Below, piece after piece: positions 8,192 through 16,327 of a stretch of 64,000 bases of DNA. Origin of the DNA: Achromobacter sp. AONIH1 (GTDB taxonomy: Bacteria > Pseudomonadota > Gammaproteobacteria > Burkholderiales > Burkholderiaceae_B); contig NZ_CP026124.1 of assembly GCF_002902905.1 (NCBI RefSeq), forward strand, positions 5,518,001-5,582,000, given 5' to 3'. Every line of letters starts with the position of its first letter. The first letter of the stretch is position 1. Under the pieces are notes generated by a model that saw only the letters and a program-made list of their open reading frames with translations, did no database searches and had not been told where the DNA came from. The translations under genes and the position numbers were made by a program.

Positions 8192-8666
8192 CGGCTCCGC
8201 TCGTGCCACCGATGGATCGGCAGCGCCATTGGGTGGCACCAGGATCAGTCTGAGAATTGACATGCGGCACATGCCGGCGTCGACCCGCGCGACATGCACG
8301 CCGCCATCATCATTCCTGCCCCGACGCGCTCGCTCACATCACCAAGAACAAGCCTGCAGCGCGGCGAATGCGTGTCCGCCACGCCGAATCGATACGCGAA
8401 CGCGCCTATCGTTTTCCCTCATCCATCAGTCGCCCCCCAGCACGGCGCGACGCCATCGTTACAGAAGCGGATCAACATGTAATTCCCCTGTTCGGTGAAT
8501 GACAGAAGCACGGGACTAGAGTGCGTTGACCAGGCTGCCGCGAAGAGGGGACGGCATGCACTGGGCAGCTGCCGGTGGCGTCATGCCGCCGGCGGTTTCG
8601 TCCCCTGCCGCGCGCGAATGGCGATCTACCCGATAGCGATCAAAACCAAACAAGGGGAGCCACTCC
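8192..8666 (+). other. Intergenic stretch upstream of the porin
   Basis: 475 bp without a convincing gene. Short open frames overlap in three registers with no signal peptide, ribosome site or recognisable protein. The last 30 bp hold the porin's strong AGGGGAG ribosome site. The length allows a long regulated 5' leader, but I see no clear hairpin or promoter that I would defend. Confidence 0.4.
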
Positions 8667-9836
8667 ATGAAGAAACACCTGTTCGCGGCCAGTGTGACCA
8701 CTGCGCTTGCAGTCACCTCTGCAAGCGTTGCCGCCGAATCATCCGTAACGCTGTATGGCGTCATCGACACGGGCCTCGGCTACGCCAAGGTAAGCGGCGA
8801 CTACCGCGATCCGAAGACAGGCGCGGTCAATCGCCTGGACAACAGCCATGTCGGCATGACCAACGGAACCACCGCAGGATCCCGCTGGGGCCTGCGCGGC
8901 AAGGAAGACCTGGGAGGCGGGCTGTATGCAACATTCAAGTTGGAATCGGGCTTCAACTCGGCCAATGGCACGCCGGGACAGAACAACCGGCTGTTTGGCC
9001 GCGACGCCGTGGCCGGCCTGACCAGCGCTGACTTGGGAAAACTCGAGTTCGGCCGCCAATTCAACATCGGCACTCAGTACATGCTGAGCCTATTCGGCGC
9101 GAACTTCGGCAACGGTTTCACGCAGTGGAACACCGGCGCGGGCCTGGGCCTGAGCGGAGCGGCTTTTGGCCGCTACGACAACATGGTGCTCTATGAAACA
9201 CCGTCCATGGGCGGGCTGACCGCAGCGATCAGCTACTCGAGCAACATCGACGACAAGCGGGACGGCGAAACCGGATTCGCGACAGCGGACAATACCCGCG
9301 CCGTCACGGCCGGGCTGCGCTACCTGAATGGACCGCTCGCCGCGTTCCTTTCCTATGACCAGCTGAACGGCTCCAACAAGCTGTCACAGCCGAGCGAGCG
9401 CAACGCCACCCCTCGCTCGTACCTGATCGGCGCCTCATACGACTTTGAGGTCGTGAAACTCCTGCTCGCGTATGGCCGTACCACGGATGGCTGGTTTGGC
9501 GGCAGTTCATTGCCCGCCGGCGCCGCGATCGGCAAATTCAGCGGCATACCAACCAACGCCTTCGTCGACGGCTTCAAGTCCAACTCGTACCTGGCAGGCA
9601 TTTCAGCGCCGGTCGGCGCGGCCGGCAGCATGTTCGCGTCCTGGCAGCGCGCCGACGCGAACAATTCGCGCCTGACCTCCGATGACGCCACCACCAACAC
9701 GTTCTCGCTCGGCTATACCTACAGCCTGTCCAAGCGAACCGCCATCTACGGACTGGCGTCCTATACCAACAACTATGCGTTCCTGAGGGACGCGAAGTAC
9801 ACGGACGTCAGCGTGGGCTTGCGGCACGCGTTCTGA
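8667..9836 (+). CDS. Gram-negative porin, 16-strand trimeric type
   Basis: A 389-residue outer-membrane porin. The signal peptide MKKHLFAASVTTALAVTSASVAA is followed by SSVTLYGVIDTGLGYAKV, the first strand typical of betaproteobacterial general porins. Further hallmarks are GSRWGLRGKEDLGGGLYATF, LGKLEFGRQF, an extracellular-loop region rich in Asn/Ser, and the terminal strand VSVGLRHAF ending in Phe, the signal for BAM-dependent insertion. An AGGGGAG ribosome site lies about 7 nt upstream of the ATG. It has no partner genes. Substrate selectivity cannot be read from the sequence. Confidence 0.93.
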   Translation: MKKHLFAASVTTALAVTSASVAAESSVTLYGVIDTGLGYAKVSGDYRDPKTGAVNRLDNSHVGMTNGTTAGSRWGLRGKEDLGGGLYATFKLESGFNSANGTPGQNNRLFGRDAVAGLTSADLGKLEFGRQFNIGTQYMLSLFGANFGNGFTQWNTGAGLGLSGAAFGRYDNMVLYETPSMGGLTAAISYSSNIDDKRDGETGFATADNTRAVTAGLRYLNGPLAAFLSYDQLNGSNKLSQPSERNATPRSYLIGASYDFEVVKLLLAYGRTTDGWFGGSSLPAGAAIGKFSGIPTNAFVDGFKSNSYLAGISAPVGAAGSMFASWQRADANNSRLTSDDATTNTFSLGYTYSLSKRTAIYGLASYTNNYAFLRDAKYTDVSVGLRHAF

Positions 9837-10020
9837 CGAGCGTCGGCGCGGCACGCCAGGATGCGAGCCTGAAGGCGTGACGCGCCGCTCCTGCCGATAG
9901 CCGGCCTCCAACCGCACGCCGCCTGCAATGAGACAGGTCGAGACAGACCCACGGCGTGCCAGCGGCAATCGGTCTATTTGACGGACATCCCTCCTCCGCG
10001 AAGGGACGGGAATCGTCGCA

Positions 10021-10055
10021 GCGCATGCCCGCGCAAGCAGGCATGCGCTTTTTTT
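10021..10055 (+). terminator. Rho-independent terminator downstream of porin
   Basis: Perfect 9-bp stem GCGCATGCC (10021-10029) with GGCATGCGC (10040-10048), a 10-nt loop, then seven Ts. It lies about 185 bp after the porin stop. Confidence 0.8.
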
Positions 10056-10191
10056 CATTGCGCGCCTGTTGCGCTCATCCGCAACGACGATGGCAGATTT
10101 GTCTTTTACACAAAAGCTTCCATGCTATTTCTTGGCACAGCGCCACATCACATGGACGGACGAGTCTAAAAGAGCGCATGCTGTGGACTTG

Positions 10192-10224
10192 ATCCCCGGC
10201 CGGTACAGCCGGGGATTTCTTTTT
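10192..10224 (+). terminator. Rho-independent terminator without a recognised gene
   Basis: Perfect 9-bp stem ATCCCCGGC (10192-10200) with GCCGGGGAT (10208-10216), a 7-nt loop, then TTCTTTTT. It follows the porin terminator by only about 140 bp, with no coding gene between them, so it may end a small RNA. Confidence 0.75.
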
Positions 10225-10383
10225 CCCGTCGCAATCGTCCGAACGCATCGCACCCAAAAACCGAGCCACCGCTCGCGCCGTCCTTGTCCGCAACGTCGCA
10301 TGCATCGGCAGTATCATGGCCTCCCACGACAGGCGCCAGCCTGTATGCCACAGCACAGACGCCCATCTCCAGGACCCGACGCG

Positions 10384-10674
10384 ATGACCATCATGACGTT
10401 GCTCGAATTCGCCGGCATGGATCGGCAGGCCTACGACAGACTGGGCGCAAGCCTGCAGGCGCAAGGCGCGCCCGCAGGCATCCTCTTCCATTCCTGCGGC
10501 GCGGTTCCGAATGGCTGGCGCATCGTCGACGCCTGGCGGTCGCAGGAGGACTTCGATCACTTCGTTGATGAAACCCTGTTGCCCGCGGCCCGAAGCCTGG
10601 GCATCCCCGCGCCGGCCCGGCGCGAGCACTTTCATGCCTACCATGCGGGCATGGTGGCCCCAGGGGCCTGCTGA
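10384..10674 (+). CDS. Antibiotic biosynthesis monooxygenase-like (ABM) protein
   Basis: A 96-residue protein with the small ferredoxin-like fold pattern of the ABM/dimeric alpha-beta barrel group: an N-terminal strand (MTLLEF), a helix (DRQAYDRLGASLQAQG), then HSCGAVPNGWRIVDAWRSQE and DFDHFVDETLLPAARSLG, and a closing strand. The VPNGWRIVDAWRSQEDFDHF segment is typical of uncharacterised ABM members. It is probably cytoplasmic; no substrate can be assigned. An in-frame ATG at 10393 is an alternative start. Confidence 0.65.
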   Translation: MTIMTLLEFAGMDRQAYDRLGASLQAQGAPAGILFHSCGAVPNGWRIVDAWRSQEDFDHFVDETLLPAARSLGIPAPARREHFHAYHAGMVAPGAC

Positions 10675-10980
10675 GCGCGAATACCCGGCATCCGCATGTG
10701 GCCGTTCCCCACGGCATGACAAAAAGAAGTCAGTTTTCTTGAACAACTCGCAAGACCGACGATCAATTGTTCACGAAACTTCAAATTTCTCGTCGACGCG
10801 ATTGATAGAGTGACCGGACTGTTGAACAAATTGGTTCGGCAGCGACGCTTGCATGGACAAGGCCTCCATAGCGGAGAGAGGCTGCCATATCTGCGCCCGC
10901 ATCCCGGAAGCCCGCCACGGATTCTCGATTCATCCAAGGGCGGATTGCCGTTGCGTTGCACTCATCTTTCAGTCGACAAC
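10675..10980 (+). other. AT-richer intergenic region upstream of pagL
   Basis: 306 bp without a gene. The middle part (about 10725-10840) is clearly AT-richer than its surroundings and probably carries the pagL promoter. An interrupted inverted repeat GAACAA...TTGTTC lies within it. No regulator site can be named. Confidence 0.4.
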
Positions 10981-11556
10981 ATGAAAACCAACAATCAGAA
11001 AACAAGCAGGAAGCAATCCAGCAGGAACGGGATCTTGTCAGGCATCACTTGCCTGATGCTATTCAATGCCGCGGGCCCGGCCACCGCAAGCTCCGGTGGT
11101 ACGCAAGGCGGCATCAGCGTGCACTATGGCGTCGGGGATCGATACCAGCGCTACACGTTGAACTATGAAACGCCCTCGGTCTGGACCACGCGATTCGGCG
11201 GACGCTGGGGCCGCCTGGACCTGACGCCGGAGATCGGCGTTTCGTACTGGACCGCAGACCGCCCGCGCTCGCCCGGCCAGGCCTGGCAGTTCAGCGCGAT
11301 CCCGATGTTCCGATGGTGGACCAGCGAACGCTTCTACATAGAGGCCGGCGTGGGCGCCACGGTGCTCACGCGCACACGATTCTCGAATCGGAACATCGGC
11401 TCGGCGTTTCAGTTTGGCGACCACATCGGCGTGGGCTTTCTGCTGACGCCCAACAGCCGTGTTGGCGTGCGCTATTCGCATTTCTCCAACGCGGGCATCA
11501 AGCGACCGAATCCGGGACTCGATACGGTGCAACTGACATACACGCATCAATTCTGA
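10981..11556 (+). CDS. pagL: Lipid A 3-O-deacylase PagL
   Basis: A 191-residue outer-membrane enzyme that removes the 3-O acyl chain from lipid A. After an export signal ending near ATASSGG, it shows beta-barrel strands (GISVHYGVGDRYQRYTLNYE, FYIEAGVGATVL, HIGVGFLLTPNSRVGVRYSH) and the active-site block HFSNAGIKRPNPG with His167, Ser169 and Asn170. By my count the third triad position, Glu in Pseudomonas PagL, is Asp181 here. The C-terminus ends THQF with terminal Phe. The start at 10981 is the first ATG giving a plausible signal peptide. It stands as a single gene. Confidence 0.9.
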   Translation: MKTNNQKTSRKQSSRNGILSGITCLMLFNAAGPATASSGGTQGGISVHYGVGDRYQRYTLNYETPSVWTTRFGGRWGRLDLTPEIGVSYWTADRPRSPGQAWQFSAIPMFRWWTSERFYIEAGVGATVLTRTRFSNRNIGSAFQFGDHIGVGFLLTPNSRVGVRYSHFSNAGIKRPNPGLDTVQLTYTHQF

Positions 11557-11658
11557 TGCATGGCCCGCATCACCGACCAGGAGTTGCGGGCGCCGCCCTC
11601 GCGGCTTGCCGGCAAGCGCCGGCTTGATCGTCAACGGGCAATGGACTACTCTATTGCG

Positions 11659-12096
11659 ATGATAACGATTAGATCTTCCCGCCCCGGCGAGGGCGCCCGC
11701 GTCGTCGAAATCTGGCGCCGCGCGGTTGACGCCACCCATGATTTTCTTTCCCCTGAAGACCGCCAGGCCATCGACGAGATGGTGTGCGGCTTCCTGCCCC
11801 AGGCGCCGCTGCTGCTTGCCGTGGACGCGCATGACTATCCGCAGGCATTCATGCTCATCGACAACGGCCACATGCAGGCGCTGTTCGTCGACCCGGCCTG
11901 CCGCGGCACCGGCATCGGCGCCGCGCTGGTGCGCCACGGCCTTGCGCTGCATCCCCGGATGACGACCGACGTCAATGAGCAGAACGGCCAGGCCGTGGGT
12001 TTCTATGAAAGGATGGGGTTCAAGCGCATCGGCCGGTCGGCGCTTGATGATCAGGGCAGGCCTTATCCGTTGATTCATCTGGCGTATCAGGCTTAA
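11659..12096 (+). CDS. yjaB: GNAT N-acetyltransferase, YjaB-like
   Basis: A 145-residue GNAT enzyme. It begins MITIRSSRPGEGARVVEIWR and has the acetyl-CoA loop RGTGIGAALVRHG, then DVNEQNGQAVGFYERMGFK and a C-terminal GRPYPLIHLAY. The order and wording match Escherichia coli YjaB closely, including the TTDVNEQN block and the DDxGxPYPL ending. The start at 11659 fits that length; an ATG 18 bp upstream is possible. The acceptor substrate is unknown. It is the last ordinary chromosomal gene before the island. Confidence 0.88.
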   Translation: MITIRSSRPGEGARVVEIWRRAVDATHDFLSPEDRQAIDEMVCGFLPQAPLLLAVDAHDYPQAFMLIDNGHMQALFVDPACRGTGIGAALVRHGLALHPRMTTDVNEQNGQAVGFYERMGFKRIGRSALDDQGRPYPLIHLAYQA

Positions 12097-12520
12097 TGTG
12101 GCGTCACCCCACCCACCCCGGCTTGCCGGGCTACCGAAGTAGACGCCATGACCGACAAAGAAAAGATCCGCGCGGACGCTCGCGCCGAGCAGGTTGCACT
12201 GTGACAGCCCCAGCAACCACAGAGGAATGACTTGGGCACCTTCGAAAAATTCGCCATCCGCCGCGCCTGCCGGCCTTCAATGACAGCCCCCGGCTCATGC
12301 TCATGCCTCGCAGTGCGCGGGGCATCGGCAGACGCTGTCGCCTGATCCCGCCCCATCAACCCCTGGAGACTTTCCCCATGCTCGCCGCCCTCATACGAGT
12401 CCAGGAAGAACTGATCGACATTGCCAACTTTGGCCACGCGTAAGCAAGTAACCCAAAAAACCAGCAAGCACATCGACACAGCTTCTTGGGGCGAACCTCT
12501 CGAACGTCTACATCGCTTCA
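12097..12520. other. Island left end without a supported gene
   Basis: 424 bp. A 46-codon plus-strand frame at 12303-12443 ends with LAALIRVQEELIDIANFGHA, and an 18-codon frame MTDKEKIRADARAEQVAL starts at 12148. Both could be remnants, but neither has clear support. This region should contain the left attachment site if one survives. Confidence 0.4.
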
Positions 12521-13243
12521 CTATCGTCCAATTGCAGGGTGCAAGGCACGAGCCAGCGACTTCCGAATACGCCACCCTTTGTACGTAGGCGCCCAGTGAA
12601 CCGCAGCGACTCGAAGCAAATGAAGTTCGCCTTCTATTGCCTTGATAGCCTGATGAAGATGCACTTGATCATTCGCATCATGCTTCGCCACGATTGTCGC
12701 AGCCGAGCTCCGACGCTGAAGGATTCGACTCAATTGGTCCGCGATTGAAATTGCGTGTGCCAGAGTATCCCCATTAGGAAATGCATAGAACGGCGCTTCT
12801 TGCAGCTGTACTAAAAGAAAGTGAGGCTGATCGTGGATGTCATTGACGTACTCATCAGTCCGCCCTTCCTTGATGTGCGCGATCAAGCGATCCGCAATCA
12901 ACGCGAAGCTAGCAACGGTCCGATACAGCCCATCGTCAACTTCGTCTTCCCTCGACGCAACTTGACCATGAATTTGGAGCCACAACAAGACCGTTGTGAT
13001 TCCAAAAGTCCCCACCGCGATCAACCCCTGCATCCAACTGGCAAGTTGGTTCTCATTCGAACGCATTGAGTCCGCCGCAAGCTCAAGGATCAGGGTTGCA
13101 TAACGGGCCACACACAGGAGTACCGATCCAACGATTAAGAAAAGCACCGCCCTCTGAATCCATTGCCTGACGCGCCGAGGTTGGCGAACAAAAACCTCAT
13201 CGCCAGTTGGACAACGATCAAAATCTCCAGCATTACGTTTCAC
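12521..13243 (-). CDS. Two-helix membrane protein of unknown function (island)
   Basis: A 240-residue protein. Two membrane segments, about 32-53 (LFLIVGSVLLCVARYATLIL) and about 75-92 (VGTFGITTVLLWLQIHG), are followed by a mostly helical soluble region of about 145 residues, probably cytoplasmic. The GTG start at 13243 has a GGAGA ribosome site about 10 nt upstream. Base composition is AT-richer than the flanking genes, consistent with transfer. Not recognised. Its architecture parallels the protein at 13735-14448. Confidence 0.6.
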   Translation of the reverse strand: MKRNAGDFDRCPTGDEVFVRQPRRVRQWIQRAVLFLIVGSVLLCVARYATLILELAADSMRSNENQLASWMQGLIAVGTFGITTVLLWLQIHGQVASREDEVDDGLYRTVASFALIADRLIAHIKEGRTDEYVNDIHDQPHFLLVQLQEAPFYAFPNGDTLAHAISIADQLSRILQRRSSAATIVAKHDANDQVHLHQAIKAIEGELHLLRVAAVHWAPTYKGWRIRKSLARALHPAIGR

Positions 13244-13350
13244 GGCAGGTTCTCCCCATTAACATGGGTGAGATGATATTGAACAAGCCCGCGCGCCGCA
13301 GCTAATTCGACATCTATCTGGCCTTCACGGCGCCTAACGCGCAAATCCCC

Positions 13351-13476
13351 ATGACCTACATCGAAACCCTCGCCAAGGGCCTGGGCCAGCTCGCGTTCGC
13401 GTGGCTGTTGCTGGCTCCCCTTGGCGACTACATCGCACGCCGCCACGCGGCAGCAGATACCAGGAGACCTACGTGA
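13351..13476 (+). CDS. 41-residue membrane peptide (island)
   Basis: A 41-codon frame encoding MTYIETLAKGLGQLAFAWLL and onward to DYIARRHAAADTRRPT, with one probable membrane helix (LGQLAFAWLLLAPLG). Its stop overlaps the GTG of the next small gene, suggesting coupling. It has no obvious ribosome site. Phage-encoded membrane micro-proteins look like this, but the call is tentative. Confidence 0.35.
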   Translation: MTYIETLAKGLGQLAFAWLLLAPLGDYIARRHAAADTRRPT

Positions 13477-13706
13477 ACAGCGTCAGCACAAGCGCTGCCC
13501 CAGCGCGACTCCGCCCCCTGCGACTCGTTTCGACCGGCGCGTGCAAGCTGAGCAACTTCATCGCGCCGAAGGGACACGCAGGCGACGGAAGCTGGAGCAC
13601 GAACGCAGATATCCCGCTGAGGGCATGGCCCGCCAGCTTGGTGCTCGTTGGCTCTTTCCTGTTCGGCCCAGAAATATTGGGATGGCTGCTGCGGCTACAA
13701 ATCTAA
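13473..13706 (+). CDS. 77-residue protein with C-terminal membrane helix (island)
   Basis: A GTG-start frame with an AGGAG ribosome site 7 nt upstream, overlapping the preceding micro-ORF. The product ends with a hydrophobic helix (WPASLVLVGSFLFGPEILGW) and a short basic tail, the layout of a tail-anchored small membrane protein. No family recognised. It converges with the minus-strand membrane protein ending at 13735. Confidence 0.45.
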   Translation: MNSVSTSAAPARLRPLRLVSTGACKLSNFIAPKGHAGDGSWSTNADIPLRAWPASLVLVGSFLFGPEILGWLLRLQI

Positions 13707-13734
13707 CAATGCCGACCGTGACGCTGCCCCCACC

Positions 13735-14448
13735 TTAAGCAGCCACTGCGCCAGCCTCCACTTCGGCGCCGCCATTTAGCGAATTGGCCAGCGTCGCTCT
13801 GTATCTCCGCATCGCCTTCACATGGGTTTCGATGTTCGATACGGCGATGTGATACCAAAGATCCTGGGACTCCTGAAATCGCTGTCTCTGTGCGTCATCC
13901 GTCAGGTCAAATTGGCGCCGAATTTGCTCGAATTGGTTGTCAACATGCGGCCCGGCATGAAATCTCCCAACAGCGTCTCCGAAGAAGACGAATTGATCAC
14001 GAAAGCGCAATAGAGCCTCGACCGCAGGTGCCGACTCCAGTTCAAAAACAGGCGCAGCACTCAACGCAGCGCTCATGCTTTCAACGATTGAGGCGTGGTA
14101 GACAAGCCACAGACCCGCCCGCCCCTCTTCGGTTGGTTGAATCACCGAGCAGATTTCATCCGTACGCCCACAGGCCGCGTCAACTACCGCCAGTACCGAC
14201 GCGCGCTTGCTCTTGAGCGCGACGGTGGCAGATTCACGAGCAGCCCGCAATGCAGCCGCCGCCTGTCGCCGGCCTTCGAAATAGGCCGCAATGATTGCGA
14301 CAACGGTACCCACGGCCTGAGCCCACGACGCCCATGTTGCACCGTTGACTTTGGGCCAGCTAGGCCATCCCTGAAACGCAACGCCAACACCGATGGCCAC
14401 GCCGGCGATCGCCACCGCCTCCGGCAGCCATGAACAACCATTTTTCAT
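13735..14448 (-). CDS. Two-helix membrane protein of unknown function (island)
   Basis: A 237-residue protein. Helix 1 is about 9-26 (AVAIAGVAIGVGVAFQGW), helix 2 about 40-57 (WAQAVGTVVAIIAAYFEG), then a long helical soluble region rich in Ala, Arg and Glu (about 58-237). The WAQAVGTVVAI pattern is common in uncharacterised prophage and island membrane proteins. The ATG at 14448 has AGGAG 6 nt upstream. Same orientation and architecture as the gene at 12521-13243. No enzymatic motif is visible. Confidence 0.65.
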   Translation of the reverse strand: MKNGCSWLPEAVAIAGVAIGVGVAFQGWPSWPKVNGATWASWAQAVGTVVAIIAAYFEGRRQAAAALRAARESATVALKSKRASVLAVVDAACGRTDEICSVIQPTEEGRAGLWLVYHASIVESMSAALSAAPVFELESAPAVEALLRFRDQFVFFGDAVGRFHAGPHVDNQFEQIRRQFDLTDDAQRQRFQESQDLWYHIAVSNIETHVKAMRRYRATLANSLNGGAEVEAGAVAA

Positions 14449-14582
14449 GAAGCTCCTCTCGCTGATCAGGATCTGGCGCATCGTATCCTAACCCTCCTCG
14501 GAGTGTCAGCCACGGCAGCAATGGGCGGCCGACTCCCCTATTCCCTTCGGGGTCCCCTAAGAGCGCATTTCGCGTTTTCGGC

Positions 14583-14920
14583 ATGACCGAGCCTCTTGCC
14601 AAGAAAGCCGCAGAGAAGGCGTGGAAGAAGCACCGCAACCAGATGACGCCCGAAGTTCGGGCCTGCGTCCGGCCGTCCGACTTGGTGGACTGGATGGCCA
14701 CCAAAACGGACTACTACCTGGCCACTTCCAAACTGGTCCAGTTGTCCGGAACGTTCGATGCCCCGCAGTTCGCCAACGACTACATCAGGCTGGCCCGCAA
14801 GACCGAGCACACGTCCCGCCTACGCGTCATGGTCCGTGGCGAAACCGTGAACAAGAACGGCGCCCCCCGCGTATCAGCACGGCCACCAAAAAACCCATTC
14901 TCGGCTGGATCAAGTACTGA
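14583..14920 (+). pseudogene. Phage-type small gene, frameshifted near its end
   Basis: Starts MTEPLAKKAAEKAWKKHRNQ and reads sensibly to RLRVMVRGETVNKNGAP at about 14866. The likely natural ending ISTATKKPILGWIKY lies in a different frame and stops at 14920. The shift occurs at the C-rich run near 14861-14870. The unshifted frame continues to 15026 with unlikely sequence. Unknown function; probably part of the phage operon that continues with the ParB-like gene. Confidence 0.5.
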
Positions 14921-14971
14921 TCTGACCCAAACCCGAAATTCGATTTTTCAACCTCTCAACGAAAAACAGGC

Positions 14972-15785
14972 GTGGCTAAGAACAGCATCGACGTATACGG
15001 CGCCAGCGGCAAATCCAATGTACTGATGTTCGCACCCGAGGATCTGCACCTGATCACGGAACACGACCACCCGCTCTACGACGAACGCGTACACCTTCCG
15101 CTTGACGAAGCGATGGTGCTGAACATCATGGCGTTGGGCGTACTGCAATCCATCCTGGTGTGGAAGGATCCCGAATCTGGCAAGACCCTTGTCATTGCCG
15201 GTCGCCAACGCGTGAAGCACACGCTTGAAGCAGACAAGCGCTTGGCTGCCGAAGGCAAACCGACCCTGCTGGTCCCCGCCGTGGACGCACCGCACATCAG
15301 GTCGCCGCCGGCATGATCAGCGAAAACGAAATCCGGCAGGCGGACACGCCGCGGGGCAAGCCAACAAGATGGCGGCCGCGCTGAATCGGGGATGCTCGAA
15401 AAGCGAATTGGCGCTGCAGTTCGACTGCTCCACGGTCACGATACGCGACACGCTGGCGATTCTGGACTGCCCGGCCAACGTCAAGAATGCCCTTGAGTCG
15501 GGCAACATCACGCTGACGCACGTCAAGACCCTGGTGAAGCTCCAGCCGGACGAGCAGCGCGCGAAGGAGGCCGAACTGGTTGCCGCCGGCAACGGTGCCA
15601 AGCCCCATGCGCACAGCCGCAGGCAGGCCGCCGTGCTGGGCGCCTCCCCCGCGTCAAATCGAAGAAACAGATTCAGGCCGCGCTTGCTGAGGCCCAAGGC
15701 GATTACGCAGCTGCGCTGGGTGCTGGAAGACGAGGACGTCGAGCCTGAATCCGCCCCCGAGGCGTATTGGGACACCGAAGAATAA
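14972..15785 (+). pseudogene. ParB-like nuclease/partition domain gene with multiple frameshifts
   Basis: The GTG start gives VAKNSIDVYGASGKSNVLMF, then LPLDEAMVLNIMALGVLQSI and VIAGRQRVKHTLEADKRLAA, the ParB/sulfiredoxin-like nuclease domain. Around 15290-15360 the frame changes at least twice: MISENEIRQADTPRGK is readable in one frame, and ANKMAAALNRG and onward to CSTVTIRDTLAILDCPANVK (KorB-like helix-turn-helix) in another. A further shift is seen near 15650-15716, where VKSKKQIQAALAEAQGDY lies in a different frame from the ending EDEDVEPESAPEAYWDTEE. The intact ancestor would be a phage ParB-domain protein of about 270 residues. Confidence 0.75.
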
Positions 15786-16063
15786 TCCTCACTGGCCTGC
15801 CGTACTGCACCCAGGACCGCGCGATCCTGGATCGGATCCGCGCCGGCGATCGCTTCGGCCATGAGATCAACGGCAGCAAAGCCGGTGACGCAGCCCTGGC
15901 GCTACACCGCGAGCACAACATCGCCGCAATCCACATCATTGACCGCCGCATTCAATCGCTGCGCAGGGCCGGCAAGGTCATGTTCAGCCGGAAAGCTCGC
16001 CGGCCCCCCCCCCGAACCAAAGGAGCGAAACGTGACCGCGACCGACCACACCCGCGACCATGA
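15767..16063 (+). CDS. Phage-type hypothetical protein, end probably shifted at a C10 tract
   Basis: Read from a possible TTG at 15767 that overlaps the end of the ParB-like frame. The recognisable part is ILDRIRAGDRFGHEINGSKA and onward through IAAIHIIDRRIQSLRRAGKV, a pattern of small phage DNA-associated proteins. After MFSRKA the frame runs into a run of ten Cs (16004-16013) and the tail (RPPPRTKGAKRDRDRPHPRP) looks out of frame, so this gene is probably also damaged or slips at the tract. Function unknown. Confidence 0.45.
   Translation: MGHRRIILTGLPYCTQDRAILDRIRAGDRFGHEINGSKAGDAALALHREHNIAAIHIIDRRIQSLRRAGKVMFSRKARRPPPRTKGAKRDRDRPHPRP
16004..16013 (+). repeat. C10 homopolymer tract
   Basis: Ten consecutive Cs at the 3' part of the phage-type gene, 18 bp upstream of the GTG start at 16032. 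Poly-C tracts are known slippage sites in Bordetella (fim promoters, bvgS). Here it could be a site of mutation or a sequencing-error hotspot. Confidence 0.9.
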
Positions 16064-16280
16064 GTATCTGGCGATGGGCCGAGCGCTGGAGCGCGCATGC
16101 CGCTCGCTGCCCGAAGGCTGGAGCATTCGTAAAGCCCTTGAATACCACGCAGAGGCCGTCTATCTGAGTAATCCTGACGGCAACGAATCCATCATGAATG
16201 ACGGCGATCTATTCAAAGCTGAGATAAACGCCGCAATCGATGAAGCCATTTCCGCCCACCGACAGAGGGATGCCGCATGA
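16032..16280 (+). CDS. Small phage-type hypothetical protein (82 aa)
   Basis: The GTG start has a perfect AGGAG ribosome site 6 nt upstream. The product is acidic and helical (YLAMGRALERACRSLPEGWS, then ALEYHAEAVYLSNPDGNESI). It ends at 16280 with an ATGA overlap to a following ATG at 16277, whose frame has no convincing product and faces the inverted gene at 16328. This suggests the original downstream partner was displaced. Function unknown. Confidence 0.6.
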   Translation: MTATDHTRDHEYLAMGRALERACRSLPEGWSIRKALEYHAEAVYLSNPDGNESIMNDGDLFKAEINAAIDEAISAHRQRDAA

Positions 16281-16327
16281 ACTCAAAAAGTCAGGCGGTT
16301 ATCGCATCGCAACTACTGCCCTCAGCT

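Larger units (their letters stand above)
9837..10383 (+). other. Intergenic stretch with two intrinsic terminators
   Basis: 547 bp with no convincing gene. It contains two plus-strand Rho-independent terminators (10021-10055 and 10192-10224), listed separately. The first can serve the porin; the second has no recognised upstream gene. Confidence 0.5.

Noticed and set aside
12093..12575. 160-codon minus-strand frame at the island's left end
   Set aside because: It crosses the 3' end of another gene, has no ribosome site and shows a Cys-rich random-looking product.
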